Positions 19,536 through 27,124 of a DNA stretch of 64,000 bases are shown piece after piece. The notes below the pieces were generated by a model. The model saw only the letters and a program-made list of their open reading frames with translations. It was not told the origin of the DNA and made no database searches. Each line of letters begins with the position of its first letter. Positions within the stretch are counted from its first letter, which is position 1. The stretch spans positions 248,001 through 312,000 of the forward strand of contig NZ_JAEKIS010000003.1 of assembly GCF_017311415.1 (NCBI RefSeq), in the 5' to 3' direction. The position numbers and the translations under genes are program-made. The DNA is from Salipiger abyssi (GTDB lineage: Bacteria; Pseudomonadota; Alphaproteobacteria; Rhodobacterales; Rhodobacteraceae).

Positions 19536-21056
19536 ATGACACGCTCTCTGCAAGATACCACTGCCCAGACCATGGCGAATTGCGGCGTCACCGCATCGCT
19601 CTCCGTCGCCGGCGGGATGTCTGTCGTTTCCCCGATCACCGGAGCGCCGGTCGCCATGCTCGCCGAGCATTCCGTGGCCGATGCCGAACAGGCGATCGCG
19701 CTGGCCAATGAAGCCTTCCGCGCCTGGCGCATGGTGCCCGCCCCGCGACGGGGCGAGCTGGTGCGGCTCTTCGCCGAGGAACTGCGCCTGTCCAAGGAAG
19801 ATCTGGGCCGCATGGTCTCGATCGAGGCAGGCAAGTCGCCTTCGGAAGGGCAGGGCGAAGTGCAGGAGATGATCGACATCTGCGATTTCGCAGTGGGTCT
19901 CTCACGGCAGCTCTATGGCCTCACCATCGCCACCGAGCGTCCCGGCCACCGGATGATGGAAACCTGGCATCCGCTGGGGGTGGTGGGCATCATCACTGCC
20001 TTCAACTTTCCCTGCGCACCGTGGTGCTGGAACGCGGCGCTGGCGCTGGTCTGCGGCGATCCGGTGATCTGGAAGCCGTCGGAAAAGACGCCGCTTACGG
20101 CACTGGCGGTGCAGGGCGTGCTCGACCGTGCGCTGGCCCGGTTCGGGACCGATGCGCCCAAAGGGCTGAGCCAGGTGCTGGTCGGCGGGCCGGATGTGGG
20201 TGGCTCGCTGGTGGAGAGCGAGAAGGTCGCTCTGATCTCGGCCACCGGGTCCACCCGGATGGGACGGATCGTGGGGCCGAAAGTGGCGTCTCGGTTCGGC
20301 AAGTGCATTCTCGAGCTGGGCGGCAACAACGCCGGTATCGTCTGTCCCTCCGCGGACCTCGACATGGCGCTGCGCGCGGTGGCCTTCGGCGCCATGGGCA
20401 CCGCGGGGCAGCGCTGCACCACGATGCGGCGGCTCTTTGTGCATGAGAGCATCTACGACCAGTTCGTCCCGGCACTGAAAAAGGCCTACGCCTCGGTCAC
20501 CGTTGGCAACCCGCTCGAAACCTCCGCCCTGGTCGGCCCCCTGATCGACAAGGCGGCGTTCGAGAGCATGGGCGCTGCGCTGGAAGAGGCCAAGGCCATC
20601 GGCGGCGCGGTGGCCGGCGGCGAGCGGCAGGCCGTCGAGGGGGACAGTGCCTATTACGTGAAGCCCGCGATTGTCGAAATGCCGGTGCATGACGGCCCGG
20701 TTTTGCGCGAGACCTTTGCGCCGATCCTCTATGTGATGAAATACAGCGATTTCGATGCGGTGCTTGATCAGCACAACGCTGTGGGCGGCGGTCTGTCCTC
20801 GTCGATTTTCACCACCGATCTGCGGGAGATGGAAACCTTCCTCTCTGCCCGTGGCTCCGATTGCGGCATCGCCAATGTGAATATCGGCACCTCTGGCGCC
20901 GAGATCGGCGGCGCCTTTGGTGGCGAGAAGGAAACCGGCGGCGGGCGCGAAAGCGGATCGGACGCCTGGCGCGCCTATATGCGGCGGGCGACGAACACGA
21001 TCAACTACTCCAAGGCGTTGCCGCTTGCCCAGGGCGTGGTCTTCGACATCGACTGA
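19536..21056 (+). CDS. amaB: 2-aminoadipate-6-semialdehyde dehydrogenase (ALDH7, AmaB-like)
   Basis: NAD-dependent aldehyde dehydrogenase of the ALDH7/antiquitin group, 506 residues, oxidising 2-aminoadipate 6-semialdehyde (in equilibrium with piperideine-6-carboxylate) to 2-aminoadipate. Catalytic Cys294 lies in GTAGQRCTTMRR and the general base Glu260 in LELGGNNAG. ITAFNFPCAPWCWNAALAL is the cofactor-binding segment. The C-terminal block GTSGAEIGGAFGGEKETGGG and RATNTINYSKALPLAQG is diagnostic of ALDH7 over other classes. ATG 19536 follows GAGGAAAAACC. It lies 47 bases after hglS and 2 bases before the aminotransferase gene. Confidence 0.88.
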   Translation: MTRSLQDTTAQTMANCGVTASLSVAGGMSVVSPITGAPVAMLAEHSVADAEQAIALANEAFRAWRMVPAPRRGELVRLFAEELRLSKEDLGRMVSIEAGKSPSEGQGEVQEMIDICDFAVGLSRQLYGLTIATERPGHRMMETWHPLGVVGIITAFNFPCAPWCWNAALALVCGDPVIWKPSEKTPLTALAVQGVLDRALARFGTDAPKGLSQVLVGGPDVGGSLVESEKVALISATGSTRMGRIVGPKVASRFGKCILELGGNNAGIVCPSADLDMALRAVAFGAMGTAGQRCTTMRRLFVHESIYDQFVPALKKAYASVTVGNPLETSALVGPLIDKAAFESMGAALEEAKAIGGAVAGGERQAVEGDSAYYVKPAIVEMPVHDGPVLRETFAPILYVMKYSDFDAVLDQHNAVGGGLSSSIFTTDLREMETFLSARGSDCGIANVNIGTSGAEIGGAFGGEKETGGGRESGSDAWRAYMRRATNTINYSKALPLAQGVVFDID

Positions 21057-21058
21057 TC

Positions 21059-22297
21059 ATGCCGACGCAGACGCAAGAGACTGCCTGTTTCCGGCCCGCC
21101 GAGCGCATCGCCACGCTCGGCGTGTCGGAAATCCTGGCCATCGGGGCGCGTGCGGCAGAGCTGCGCGCCATGGGCCGCGACATCATCACACTGGGTGCGG
21201 GCGAGCCGGATTTCGACACGCCCGACCCTATCAAGAAGGCTGCATGGGAGGCGATGCAGCGCGGCGAAACCAAATACACGCCGCTGACCGGCACGCCTGC
21301 GCTGAAGGAGGCGATCATCCGCAAGTTCCAGCGCGAGAACGGTTTGGACTATCGGCCATCGGAAATCATCGCCTGCGCCGGTGCCAAGCAGGTGATCTAC
21401 AATGCGATGATGGCCACGCTGAATCCGGGCGACGAGGTGATCATACCGACGCCCTACTGGGTCACCTATTCCGATATCGTGGAACTGTGTGGCGCTGTGC
21501 CGGTGTTGGTGCCGTGTTCCGCCGATCAGGGATTCCGACTGACCGCCGCGCAGCTGAAGGCGGCGATCACGCCCAAGACCCGCTGGTTGATGCTGAACTC
21601 TCCCTCGAACCCTTCTGGTGCGGCCTATGCCGAGGCGCATCTGCGCCCGCTTCTGGAGGTGTTGCTGGCGGCGCCGCACGTCTGGCTGATGGTCGACGAT
21701 ATGTACGAACACATCGTCTATGACGGATTCCGCCATGTGACGGCGGCTGCGGTCGAACCCCGGATCAAGGAGCGGACCCTGACGATCAACGGGGTGTCCA
21801 AAGCCTATGCCATGACCGGCTGGCGTCTTGGCTATGCCGGCGGGCCGGAAGCGCTGATCCAGGGTATGAGCGTGATCCAGAGCCAGTCCACTTCCGGCGC
21901 CAGTTCGATCAGCCAGGCGGCAGCCATTGCCGCGCTCGATGGTCCGCAGGGCTTTCTGGCGGACCGCGCGGAGGCGTTCCGGCAGCGACGGGATACGGTC
22001 GTCGCGGCGCTGAATGCGGTTCCCGGCCTCTCCTGCCGTAGCCCGGAAGGTGCCTTTTACGCCTTTCCCGAGTGCAAGGGGCTCATTGGGCGGCGCAGGC
22101 CCGAGGGGCAGGCGTTGCGCAGCGACCGGGATGTCTGCGCCTGGCTGATGGAGGCCGCCGGTGTCGCCGTGGTTCCGGGCTCCGCCTTTGGTCTTCCGGG
22201 ACACTTCCGGGTTTCCTATGCCACCTCGACAGCGACGCTGAACGCGGCGCTGACACGGATCCACGAGGCCTGCGAGACGCTGGAGGCGGTAGGGTAG
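21059..22297 (+). CDS. Class I aminotransferase, probable 2-aminoadipate aminotransferase
   Basis: A PLP-dependent fold-type I enzyme of 412 residues, closest in character to AatA-type aspartate aminotransferases (subgroup Ib). It shows LGAGEPDFDTPDPIKKAAW, YTPLTGTPALKEAI, NSPSNPSG and the PLP-lysine segment INGVSKAYAMTGWRLGYAG near residue 248, with the carboxylate-binding Arg in HFRVSYATS near the end. Only two bases separate it from the ALDH7 gene. From that context the reaction is 2-aminoadipate to 2-oxoadipate, feeding HglS. The motifs alone would also allow aspartate. It converges on the FAD oxidoreductase operon. Confidence 0.82.
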   Translation: MPTQTQETACFRPAERIATLGVSEILAIGARAAELRAMGRDIITLGAGEPDFDTPDPIKKAAWEAMQRGETKYTPLTGTPALKEAIIRKFQRENGLDYRPSEIIACAGAKQVIYNAMMATLNPGDEVIIPTPYWVTYSDIVELCGAVPVLVPCSADQGFRLTAAQLKAAITPKTRWLMLNSPSNPSGAAYAEAHLRPLLEVLLAAPHVWLMVDDMYEHIVYDGFRHVTAAAVEPRIKERTLTINGVSKAYAMTGWRLGYAGGPEALIQGMSVIQSQSTSGASSISQAAAIAALDGPQGFLADRAEAFRQRRDTVVAALNAVPGLSCRSPEGAFYAFPECKGLIGRRRPEGQALRSDRDVCAWLMEAAGVAVVPGSAFGLPGHFRVSYATSTATLNAALTRIHEACETLEAVG

Positions 22298-22326
22298 ACC
22301 CTGCGCAAACGCGCGGATCGGCCGGC

Positions 22327-23493
22327 TCAGGCCGGCTGATCGAACTCCATCCTGATCTTGTCCGACACCTCGGCGCTCTTGCCGAAGCGGTCGATGCCGT
22401 AGCCCTTTAGATCGACCGGAGACGCCTCGCCCCGCACCAGCGCGGCGAGGCTCTCGCCCAGGGCCGGCGCGATCTGAAAACCGCCTCCGCTGCCGCCGAA
22501 GGCGTGAAACAGTCCCGGGAGTGTGGCGCTCGGGCCGATCACCGGCAGCATGTCAGGCAGATAGCCCTCGACCCCCGACCAGACCCGGATGATCTCGGCC
22601 CGCGTCAGCATCGGCACGCTTTCGGCCAGTGCACGCATGCCCCGGAGGGTTTTCTCCGGCGGCACGTAGGTGAACTCTCCCGAGACCAGAGAGCGGGTGC
22701 GCGGATAGCCCGAAAAGATGACATTGCCGCGCGGGATCTGCCGTACGATGACGTCTCCCTCGACCATGTGCAGCGATGGATGCAGGCGATATGGCAGCGG
22801 TTCGGTGACGAATTGCGGAGGCCCGGCGCTGAACATCGGCACCGTTTCGCCGGCCTGCGCGGCCAGCGCCCCGGCCCAGGCACCGGCGGCGTTGACGAGT
22901 TTCGCCGCCGCGAAGTGACGGCCATCCGCGGTGGTCACGGCAAAGCCCCGGCTGCCATGCTCGAACCGCGCGACCTCGCACCCCTCGACCACCGTTCCGC
23001 CGTAACGGAGCAGCGCCCTTGCGACAGGCGGCGTGCTGAGCCGCGGGTTGGCGACGGCGCTGCGCGGGCTGAAGGCGGCAAGCCGGATGCCGGGCGCGAG
23101 AAACGGGAACCTGTCATACAGCCTGGCACCCTCCATAAGCTGGGAGTCGATGCCGAAACGGCCGGCGGTCTCCACCTCCTTGCGCAGCTGGGCTTCGCCC
23201 CGATCGGTCCGGGCAAAATAGAGATGACCGGTACGGTCGATATCGCAGGTTTCGCCCGTGAGCCGCACATAGCTCTCCCACAGTTCCTGCGCCCGGATCG
23301 ACAGCGGGTATTGGCGGGCCGAACGGCCGTGCAGCCTAAGATTGCCGAAATTGGTTGCCGAGGCCTGCGCACCGACCTGTCCGCGCTCCAGCAGGGTCAC
23401 CTTGAGGCCCGCGCGCGCCAGAAAAAGCCCGGTAAAGGCGCCGAAGAGCCCGCCGCCGATCACGATCACATCGCTTGTCGTCGTTTCGCTCAC
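22327..23493 (-). CDS. DAO-family FAD subunit of a three-component amine dehydrogenase
   Basis: A 388-residue flavoprotein with an N-terminal FAD site, VIVIGGGLFGAFTGLFLARA, and a D-amino-acid-oxidase fold ending in PVIGPSATLPGLFHAFGGSG. This type forms the catalytic beta subunit of multimeric dehydrogenases such as hydrogen cyanide synthase HcnC, opine oxidases and D-hydroxyproline dehydrogenase. The GTG start at 23493 overlaps the previous stop as GTGA, indicating translational coupling. The alpha and [2Fe-2S] subunits are encoded directly upstream. The substrate is an amine or secondary amino acid not identifiable from sequence. Pipecolate is a tempting guess given the neighbouring lysine genes, but shared operators point to the IclR regulon. 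Confidence 0.85.
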   Translation of the reverse strand: MSETTTSDVIVIGGGLFGAFTGLFLARAGLKVTLLERGQVGAQASATNFGNLRLHGRSARQYPLSIRAQELWESYVRLTGETCDIDRTGHLYFARTDRGEAQLRKEVETAGRFGIDSQLMEGARLYDRFPFLAPGIRLAAFSPRSAVANPRLSTPPVARALLRYGGTVVEGCEVARFEHGSRGFAVTTADGRHFAAAKLVNAAGAWAGALAAQAGETVPMFSAGPPQFVTEPLPYRLHPSLHMVEGDVIVRQIPRGNVIFSGYPRTRSLVSGEFTYVPPEKTLRGMRALAESVPMLTRAEIIRVWSGVEGYLPDMLPVIGPSATLPGLFHAFGGSGGGFQIAPALGESLAALVRGEASPVDLKGYGIDRFGKSAEVSDKIRMEFDQPA

Positions 23494-24887
23494 GCCCTCT
23501 GCTCCGCGCCCTCTGTGTCGGCAACCAGCGGGATCGGCCGGACCGGCGCCTGTGCCCGCAGTCGGCCCGGCGTCTCTCCGGCGGCCGATGCGACGATTTC
23601 CGCAAGGGCAGGACCGCAGAACCGGCCCTGGCAGCGACCCATGCCGCAACGGGTGATGGATTTTACCCGGTTGATCTCGACAGGCCCCACCGGTGCGGCC
23701 AGTGTCGCGCGGATCTCGCCGGCGGTGACCCGCTCGCAACGGCAGATCGGTGTCGCGTCGGGAAGTTCGGCGACGGTTTCCGCAGGCCAACGGAAGGCGC
23801 CTGTCATGGCCCGCTGAAAATCCAGCTGCGCTTTGAGCCGTCGCCGGCCCCGCCGCAGCAGACGTGCCGGAATTTGGCGCCCGAGGCTCGCCAGAAGGCT
23901 TTGCGCGGCGAGGCTTCCGGCGGCGTCCGCCGCCTGCGCGCCGCCGATGCGGGCGCTGTCTCCGGCGAGCCAGAGCGTCTCTCCGGCCCGCCCCATCGCG
24001 TCGGTGCGGGCGAACCACTGACGAAAGTCGGGATCGAACCGGAACTCTGCCCCTGCGAGCTCGGCCAGCTGCGTTTCCGCACGCAGCCCGTGCCCCATCG
24101 CGACCGCATCCGCCGCGACGACCGTCTCCCGCCCCTTGCGGGTGACATAGCGCAGCCGTTCCACGCGACCGTCTCCCTCGATTGCGCGGATCGTGCCGCC
24201 CGAGAGCATGGCGACCCCGCCGCGTCGCAGCTCCGCCATCAGCGCCAGCCCCTCCATGGCCGTGCGCGGGGCGTGGCGCAGCATTGCCGGAAAGGCCCGC
24301 AGCTTGGCGGCCATGGGAGTCGTGTCCAGAACGGTGAGGTCGCGATGCCCGAGCCGGAGATACTGTGCGGCGGCGAGATAGAGCAGTGGCGAAGAGCCGG
24401 CGAACACCACCTTGCGCCCGATGAAGCTCGCATGGCGCTTCACGGCCACCTGAGATCCGCCGAGCGTGAACACGCCCGGCAGCGTCCAGCCCGGCACCGG
24501 CATGATCCTGTCGGTGGCGCCCACCGCTATCACCAGATGTGTGTAAGGCTGGCCGACGAAGCCGTCCGGACCCAACAGTTCCAGCTGGTTGTCATGGCAG
24601 GCCCAAACCAGCGTGCCGGGCCGGTAGTCGCATTTTGCCAGTATGGCGTTCTCGGTGTCTTCCCGCCGTGCCATGGCGTCCGCCCCTTGGCCGTAGAGCG
24701 CCGCGCGATACGGCTCGCTCAGCGGCGACAGACGCCGTGTGCCTTGCCCGCCCGGCAGGGTGGCCTCTTCCAGAACGATGGGCCGCAGGCCCGCCTGAAC
24801 CAGCACGCGGGTGGCTGCCAGACCGGCGGGGCCGGCGCCGACGATGGCGACGATCGGTTCGCCGCCCATCTCAGGTCTCGTCGTCAT
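23490..24887 (-). CDS. NAD(P)/FAD oxidoreductase subunit with BFD [2Fe-2S] tail
   Basis: A 465-residue alpha subunit of the three-component dehydrogenase (HcnB/OoxA-like). The FAD site is IVAIVGAGPAGLAATRVL near the N-terminus, and a second nucleotide-binding region follows near residues 150-180 (KVVFAGSSPLLYLAAAQYL). The C-terminal BFD-like [2Fe-2S] domain carries ICRCERVTAGEIR and CGMGRCQGRFCGP. It overlaps the small ferredoxin-like gene by 17 bases if it starts at ATG 24887; an alternative ATG at 24869 lies just past that stop. It passes electrons from the FAD beta subunit, probably to the respiratory chain. Confidence 0.87.
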   Translation of the reverse strand: MTTRPEMGGEPIVAIVGAGPAGLAATRVLVQAGLRPIVLEEATLPGGQGTRRLSPLSEPYRAALYGQGADAMARREDTENAILAKCDYRPGTLVWACHDNQLELLGPDGFVGQPYTHLVIAVGATDRIMPVPGWTLPGVFTLGGSQVAVKRHASFIGRKVVFAGSSPLLYLAAAQYLRLGHRDLTVLDTTPMAAKLRAFPAMLRHAPRTAMEGLALMAELRRGGVAMLSGGTIRAIEGDGRVERLRYVTRKGRETVVAADAVAMGHGLRAETQLAELAGAEFRFDPDFRQWFARTDAMGRAGETLWLAGDSARIGGAQAADAAGSLAAQSLLASLGRQIPARLLRRGRRRLKAQLDFQRAMTGAFRWPAETVAELPDATPICRCERVTAGEIRATLAAPVGPVEINRVKSITRCGMGRCQGRFCGPALAEIVASAAGETPGRLRAQAPVRPIPLVADTEGAEQRA

Positions 24888-25182
24888 AGGGCCGCGAGCG
24901 CAGGCGCTGGCCGTCGGTCACTTCGGTCATGCAGCCGCGCAACCGGCGGCCCCGCTCGTCCCACATCGTACAGTCCTGACAGCTTCCCATCAGGCAGAAC
25001 CCTGCCCGTGCGGCGCCGTCGAACTCGGATGTGCCGCAGGGAAGGCCCGCCGCCAGTATCGCGGCGAGTATCGTGTCGCCCGTCCGCGCCGAGACTCCGA
25101 CCCCGTCGAATGCGAAGCGCACCGGGCGTGGGGTTCCGGGCGATATGGGGTGGAAAAGCGGGGTAGGGTCTATTTTGGGCAT
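24871..25182 (-). CDS. [2Fe-2S] small subunit (HcnA-like)
   Basis: A Fer2_4-type ferredoxin domain of 103 residues. Cysteine ligands are visible in GLPCGTSEF, GFCLMGSCQDCTMW and LRGCMTEV. This is the small subunit of opine oxidase/hydroxyproline dehydrogenase-type complexes. ATG 25182 is chosen; a GTG at 25194 adds four residues. No Shine-Dalgarno sequence precedes it. The predicted -10 box and start point fall so close to the ATG that the message may be leaderless. It is first gene of the operon and directly downstream of an IclR-type operator. Confidence 0.82.
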   Translation of the reverse strand: MPKIDPTPLFHPISPGTPRPVRFAFDGVGVSARTGDTILAAILAAGLPCGTSEFDGAARAGFCLMGSCQDCTMWDERGRRLRGCMTEVTDGQRLRSRPYDDET

Positions 25183-25186
25183 AGTT

Positions 25187-25216
25187 AATATCACAATGCG
25201 ATAGAAGCTATGTCAA
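25187..25216 (-). promoter_or_regulatory. Promoter with IclR-type operator, oxidoreductase operon
   Basis: Read on the minus strand, TTGACA (25211-25216) is followed after 17 bases by TGATAT (25188-25193), right before the ATG at 25182. Inside the spacer is the imperfect 13-base palindrome ATCACAATGCGAT (25190-25202, plus-strand reading). The surrounding 22 bases (25187-25208) match 17 of 22 positions of the site at 26220-26241 in front of the divergent hydratase operon. A repressor bound here would block RNA polymerase. Binding by the adjacent IclR protein is inferred. Confidence 0.6.
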
Positions 25217-25283
25217 TATGGGGCGTCGTGCTTGTTCCTCTGCGAGGGCGCCGTTTTGGCCGGCCGCTTAGGCAAGAGGCCTG

Positions 25284-26072
25284 TCAGGAGAAGGAGATCG
25301 ACCGTGCCGCTGCGAGGATCATCGGCGCGAAGACCATGGCGAGCTGTTCGGGGCTGTAGCGCAGGGTCGAGACCGCCAGTGACACCGCCCCGATGACCTG
25401 CCCCAAAGAGCCCAGCACCGGCGCCGCGATAGAGGCGTCGGCGTGATAGAGCTCTTCCAGCGCGGTTGCATAGCCCTTGAGCCGGGCCTCCTCAATGATC
25501 GCGGTGAGCTTGCCGATATCGGTCTCGGTGTTCTGCGTATGCGCGCGGATGTCCGACGCTTCCAGTATGGCCGCGACCTCCTCTGCCGGCAGACGGGACA
25601 GAATCGCGCGCCCTGGCGCCGTGCAGTAGGCGGGCAGGCGTGTACCGATGGTCACGTCGGTGTGCAGCACATGGCGGCTGAGGAAGCGCGAAATGAAAAC
25701 GATCTCGGTCCCGTCGAGCAGCGTCAGGTTCACCGTCTCTTCGGTTTCCTTGCTCAGGTGCTGCAACACCGGCATCGCACGGTCCACCAGCCGTGAAGTA
25801 CGGGTGAAGTGATGCGCGAGGTTGAGCGTCTTGACCGACAGCCGGAACTGTCGCGTACGCCCGTCCTTTTCGAGATAACCCAGCGTTTCCAGCGTATGGG
25901 CAAAGCGCTGCGCGCCGCTCAGATCCATGCCGGTCTGTTCGGCGATGTCCGACAGGGTCATCTCCGGATGACGCGAATCGAACGCCTCCAGCACGCGGAA
26001 CGCCTTGGCGACGGACTGCACCATGAGCGGGTCCGACCGCTTCGGAGATTTCTTCTTTTCGTCTGTCGTCAC
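25284..26072 (-). CDS. IclR family transcriptional regulator
   Basis: A 262-residue regulator with an N-terminal winged helix (residues about 15-80; SVAKAFRVLEAFDSRHPEMT, then LSDIAEQTGMDLSGAQRFAH) and a C-terminal IclR effector-binding domain (PGRAILSRLPAEEV, GYATALEELYHADASIAAPV). The start is GTG 26072 after GGAGAGG. The gene lies between two operons whose promoters carry near-identical palindromes, making it the obvious common regulator: the three-subunit dehydrogenase operon on its downstream side and the hydratase/ABC/ligase operon diverging from it. Many IclR members are repressors released by a pathway substrate; the mode here is unknown. Confidence 0.9.
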   Translation of the reverse strand: MTTDEKKKSPKRSDPLMVQSVAKAFRVLEAFDSRHPEMTLSDIAEQTGMDLSGAQRFAHTLETLGYLEKDGRTRQFRLSVKTLNLAHHFTRTSRLVDRAMPVLQHLSKETEETVNLTLLDGTEIVFISRFLSRHVLHTDVTIGTRLPAYCTAPGRAILSRLPAEEVAAILEASDIRAHTQNTETDIGKLTAIIEEARLKGYATALEELYHADASIAAPVLGSLGQVIGAVSLAVSTLRYSPEQLAMVFAPMILAAARSISFS

Positions 26073-26181
26073 CTGACCTCTCCATTCATCAACACTGTAC
26101 GCGCCGCCTTTACCTGTGCCCGGCAGTTCGCCCTGTTTTCAGCAAAACCGGCAAGAATTCCAGCAGACACCCGCAAGACGA

Positions 26182-26241
26182 TTGACAAAAGAAACAACGA
26201 CCACCTACATTCAATAATAACTATTACAATGCAATGGTAGC
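26182..26241 (+). promoter_or_regulatory. Promoter and IclR-type operator, hydratase/ABC operon
   Basis: TTGACA (26182-26187) and TACATT (26206-26211) with an 18-base spacer make a plausible sigma-70 promoter. Just after the expected start point is ATTACAATGCAAT (26223-26235), an imperfect 13-base palindrome with 10 of 13 symmetric positions. The 22 bases at 26220-26241 match the site at 25187-25208 at 17 positions. The site also lies in the iclR promoter region, so autoregulation is likely. Confidence 0.6.
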
Positions 26242-26242
26242 C

Positions 26243-27007
26243 ATGGAAAACTTCATCCTTACCGAAAAAGCCGGCAACGTTCTGACCATCACGCTGAACC
26301 GCCCCGAAAAGATGAACGCGTGGAACGCAGCGATGCGGGATATGCTCATCGAGGCGCTCGACATGGCGGAGGCGGATGACGAGGTGCGTGCCATCATCCT
26401 GACCGGGGCCGGTGACCGGGCGTTCGGGGCCGGTCAGGATCTGAGCGAAAGCAAGACCTTCGATGCAGATCGTGCCGAAGTATGGATGGGCGAGTGGAAG
26501 AAGCTCTACGCCTGTTTTCGCGATGGCTCGAAGCCCATCGTGGCGGCACTGAACGGGGTGGCGGCGGGCTCTGCCTTCCAGGTGGCGCTGCTGTGCGACC
26601 TGCGTGTCGCGCATCCCGGCGTGCGCATGGGGCAGCCCGAGATCCTGTCGGGCATCCCCACCGTCACCGGCAACTGGATCATGCGCGGCATGATCGGCAT
26701 CGCCCGCACAATCGACCTGACCCTCACCGGCCGCATGCTCGACGCCAAGGAGGCGCATGAGTGGGGTCTTATCAGCCGGTTGGTGGACGAGGGCCGGGTG
26801 ATGTCCGCCGCGATGGAGCTGGCGCAGGAGCTGGCATCCAAGCCGCCGGAGGCCATGCGGCTCAACCGCCAGCGGATCAAGGAAGTCACACAGGAAGGCT
26901 ATGACGATGCCATGGCCGCCGGTATCCGCATCCAGCTCGAAGCCTATGGTATCGGCGAACCGCAGCGGATGATGGAAGAATTCTTCGCCAAGCGCGCCAA
27001 GGCCTGA
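26243..27007 (+). CDS. Enoyl-CoA hydratase/isomerase family protein
   Basis: A 254-residue crotonase-fold protein (LTITLNRPEKMNAWNAAMRD, ILTGAGDRAFGAGQDL, PEILSGIPTVTG). Compared with classical enoyl-CoA hydratase, the first catalytic glutamate (GGGCEL) is replaced by glutamine (GSAFQV), while the second, in GQPEIL, is kept. A water-addition mechanism needing both is therefore doubtful, and an isomerase, hydrolase or CaiD-like activity is possible. ATG 26243 is used; an in-frame ATG at 26234 lies inside the operator. Neither has a ribosome site. It heads an IclR-regulated operon with an importer and an acyl-CoA ligase. Confidence 0.85.
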   Translation: MENFILTEKAGNVLTITLNRPEKMNAWNAAMRDMLIEALDMAEADDEVRAIILTGAGDRAFGAGQDLSESKTFDADRAEVWMGEWKKLYACFRDGSKPIVAALNGVAAGSAFQVALLCDLRVAHPGVRMGQPEILSGIPTVTGNWIMRGMIGIARTIDLTLTGRMLDAKEAHEWGLISRLVDEGRVMSAAMELAQELASKPPEAMRLNRQRIKEVTQEGYDDAMAAGIRIQLEAYGIGEPQRMMEEFFAKRAKA

Positions 27008-27042
27008 CCGGTTCGGCGCCGGATCGAAGAAGACCGCGGTTT

Positions 27043-27058
27043 CCGCCCCTTCGGGCGG
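27043..27058 (+). other. Small intercistronic hairpin
   Basis: CCGCCC and GGGCGG around a four-base loop CTTC lie between the hydratase and binding-protein genes, without a T-run. It may stabilise or process the transcript ahead of the highly expressed binding-protein gene. Low certainty. Confidence 0.3.
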
Positions 27059-27124
27059 GTGCCGCACCCAAACAAAAATCCAAACGCAAAAAGCGTCAAA
27101 CGTCCAACAGAGGTAATTCCACCG

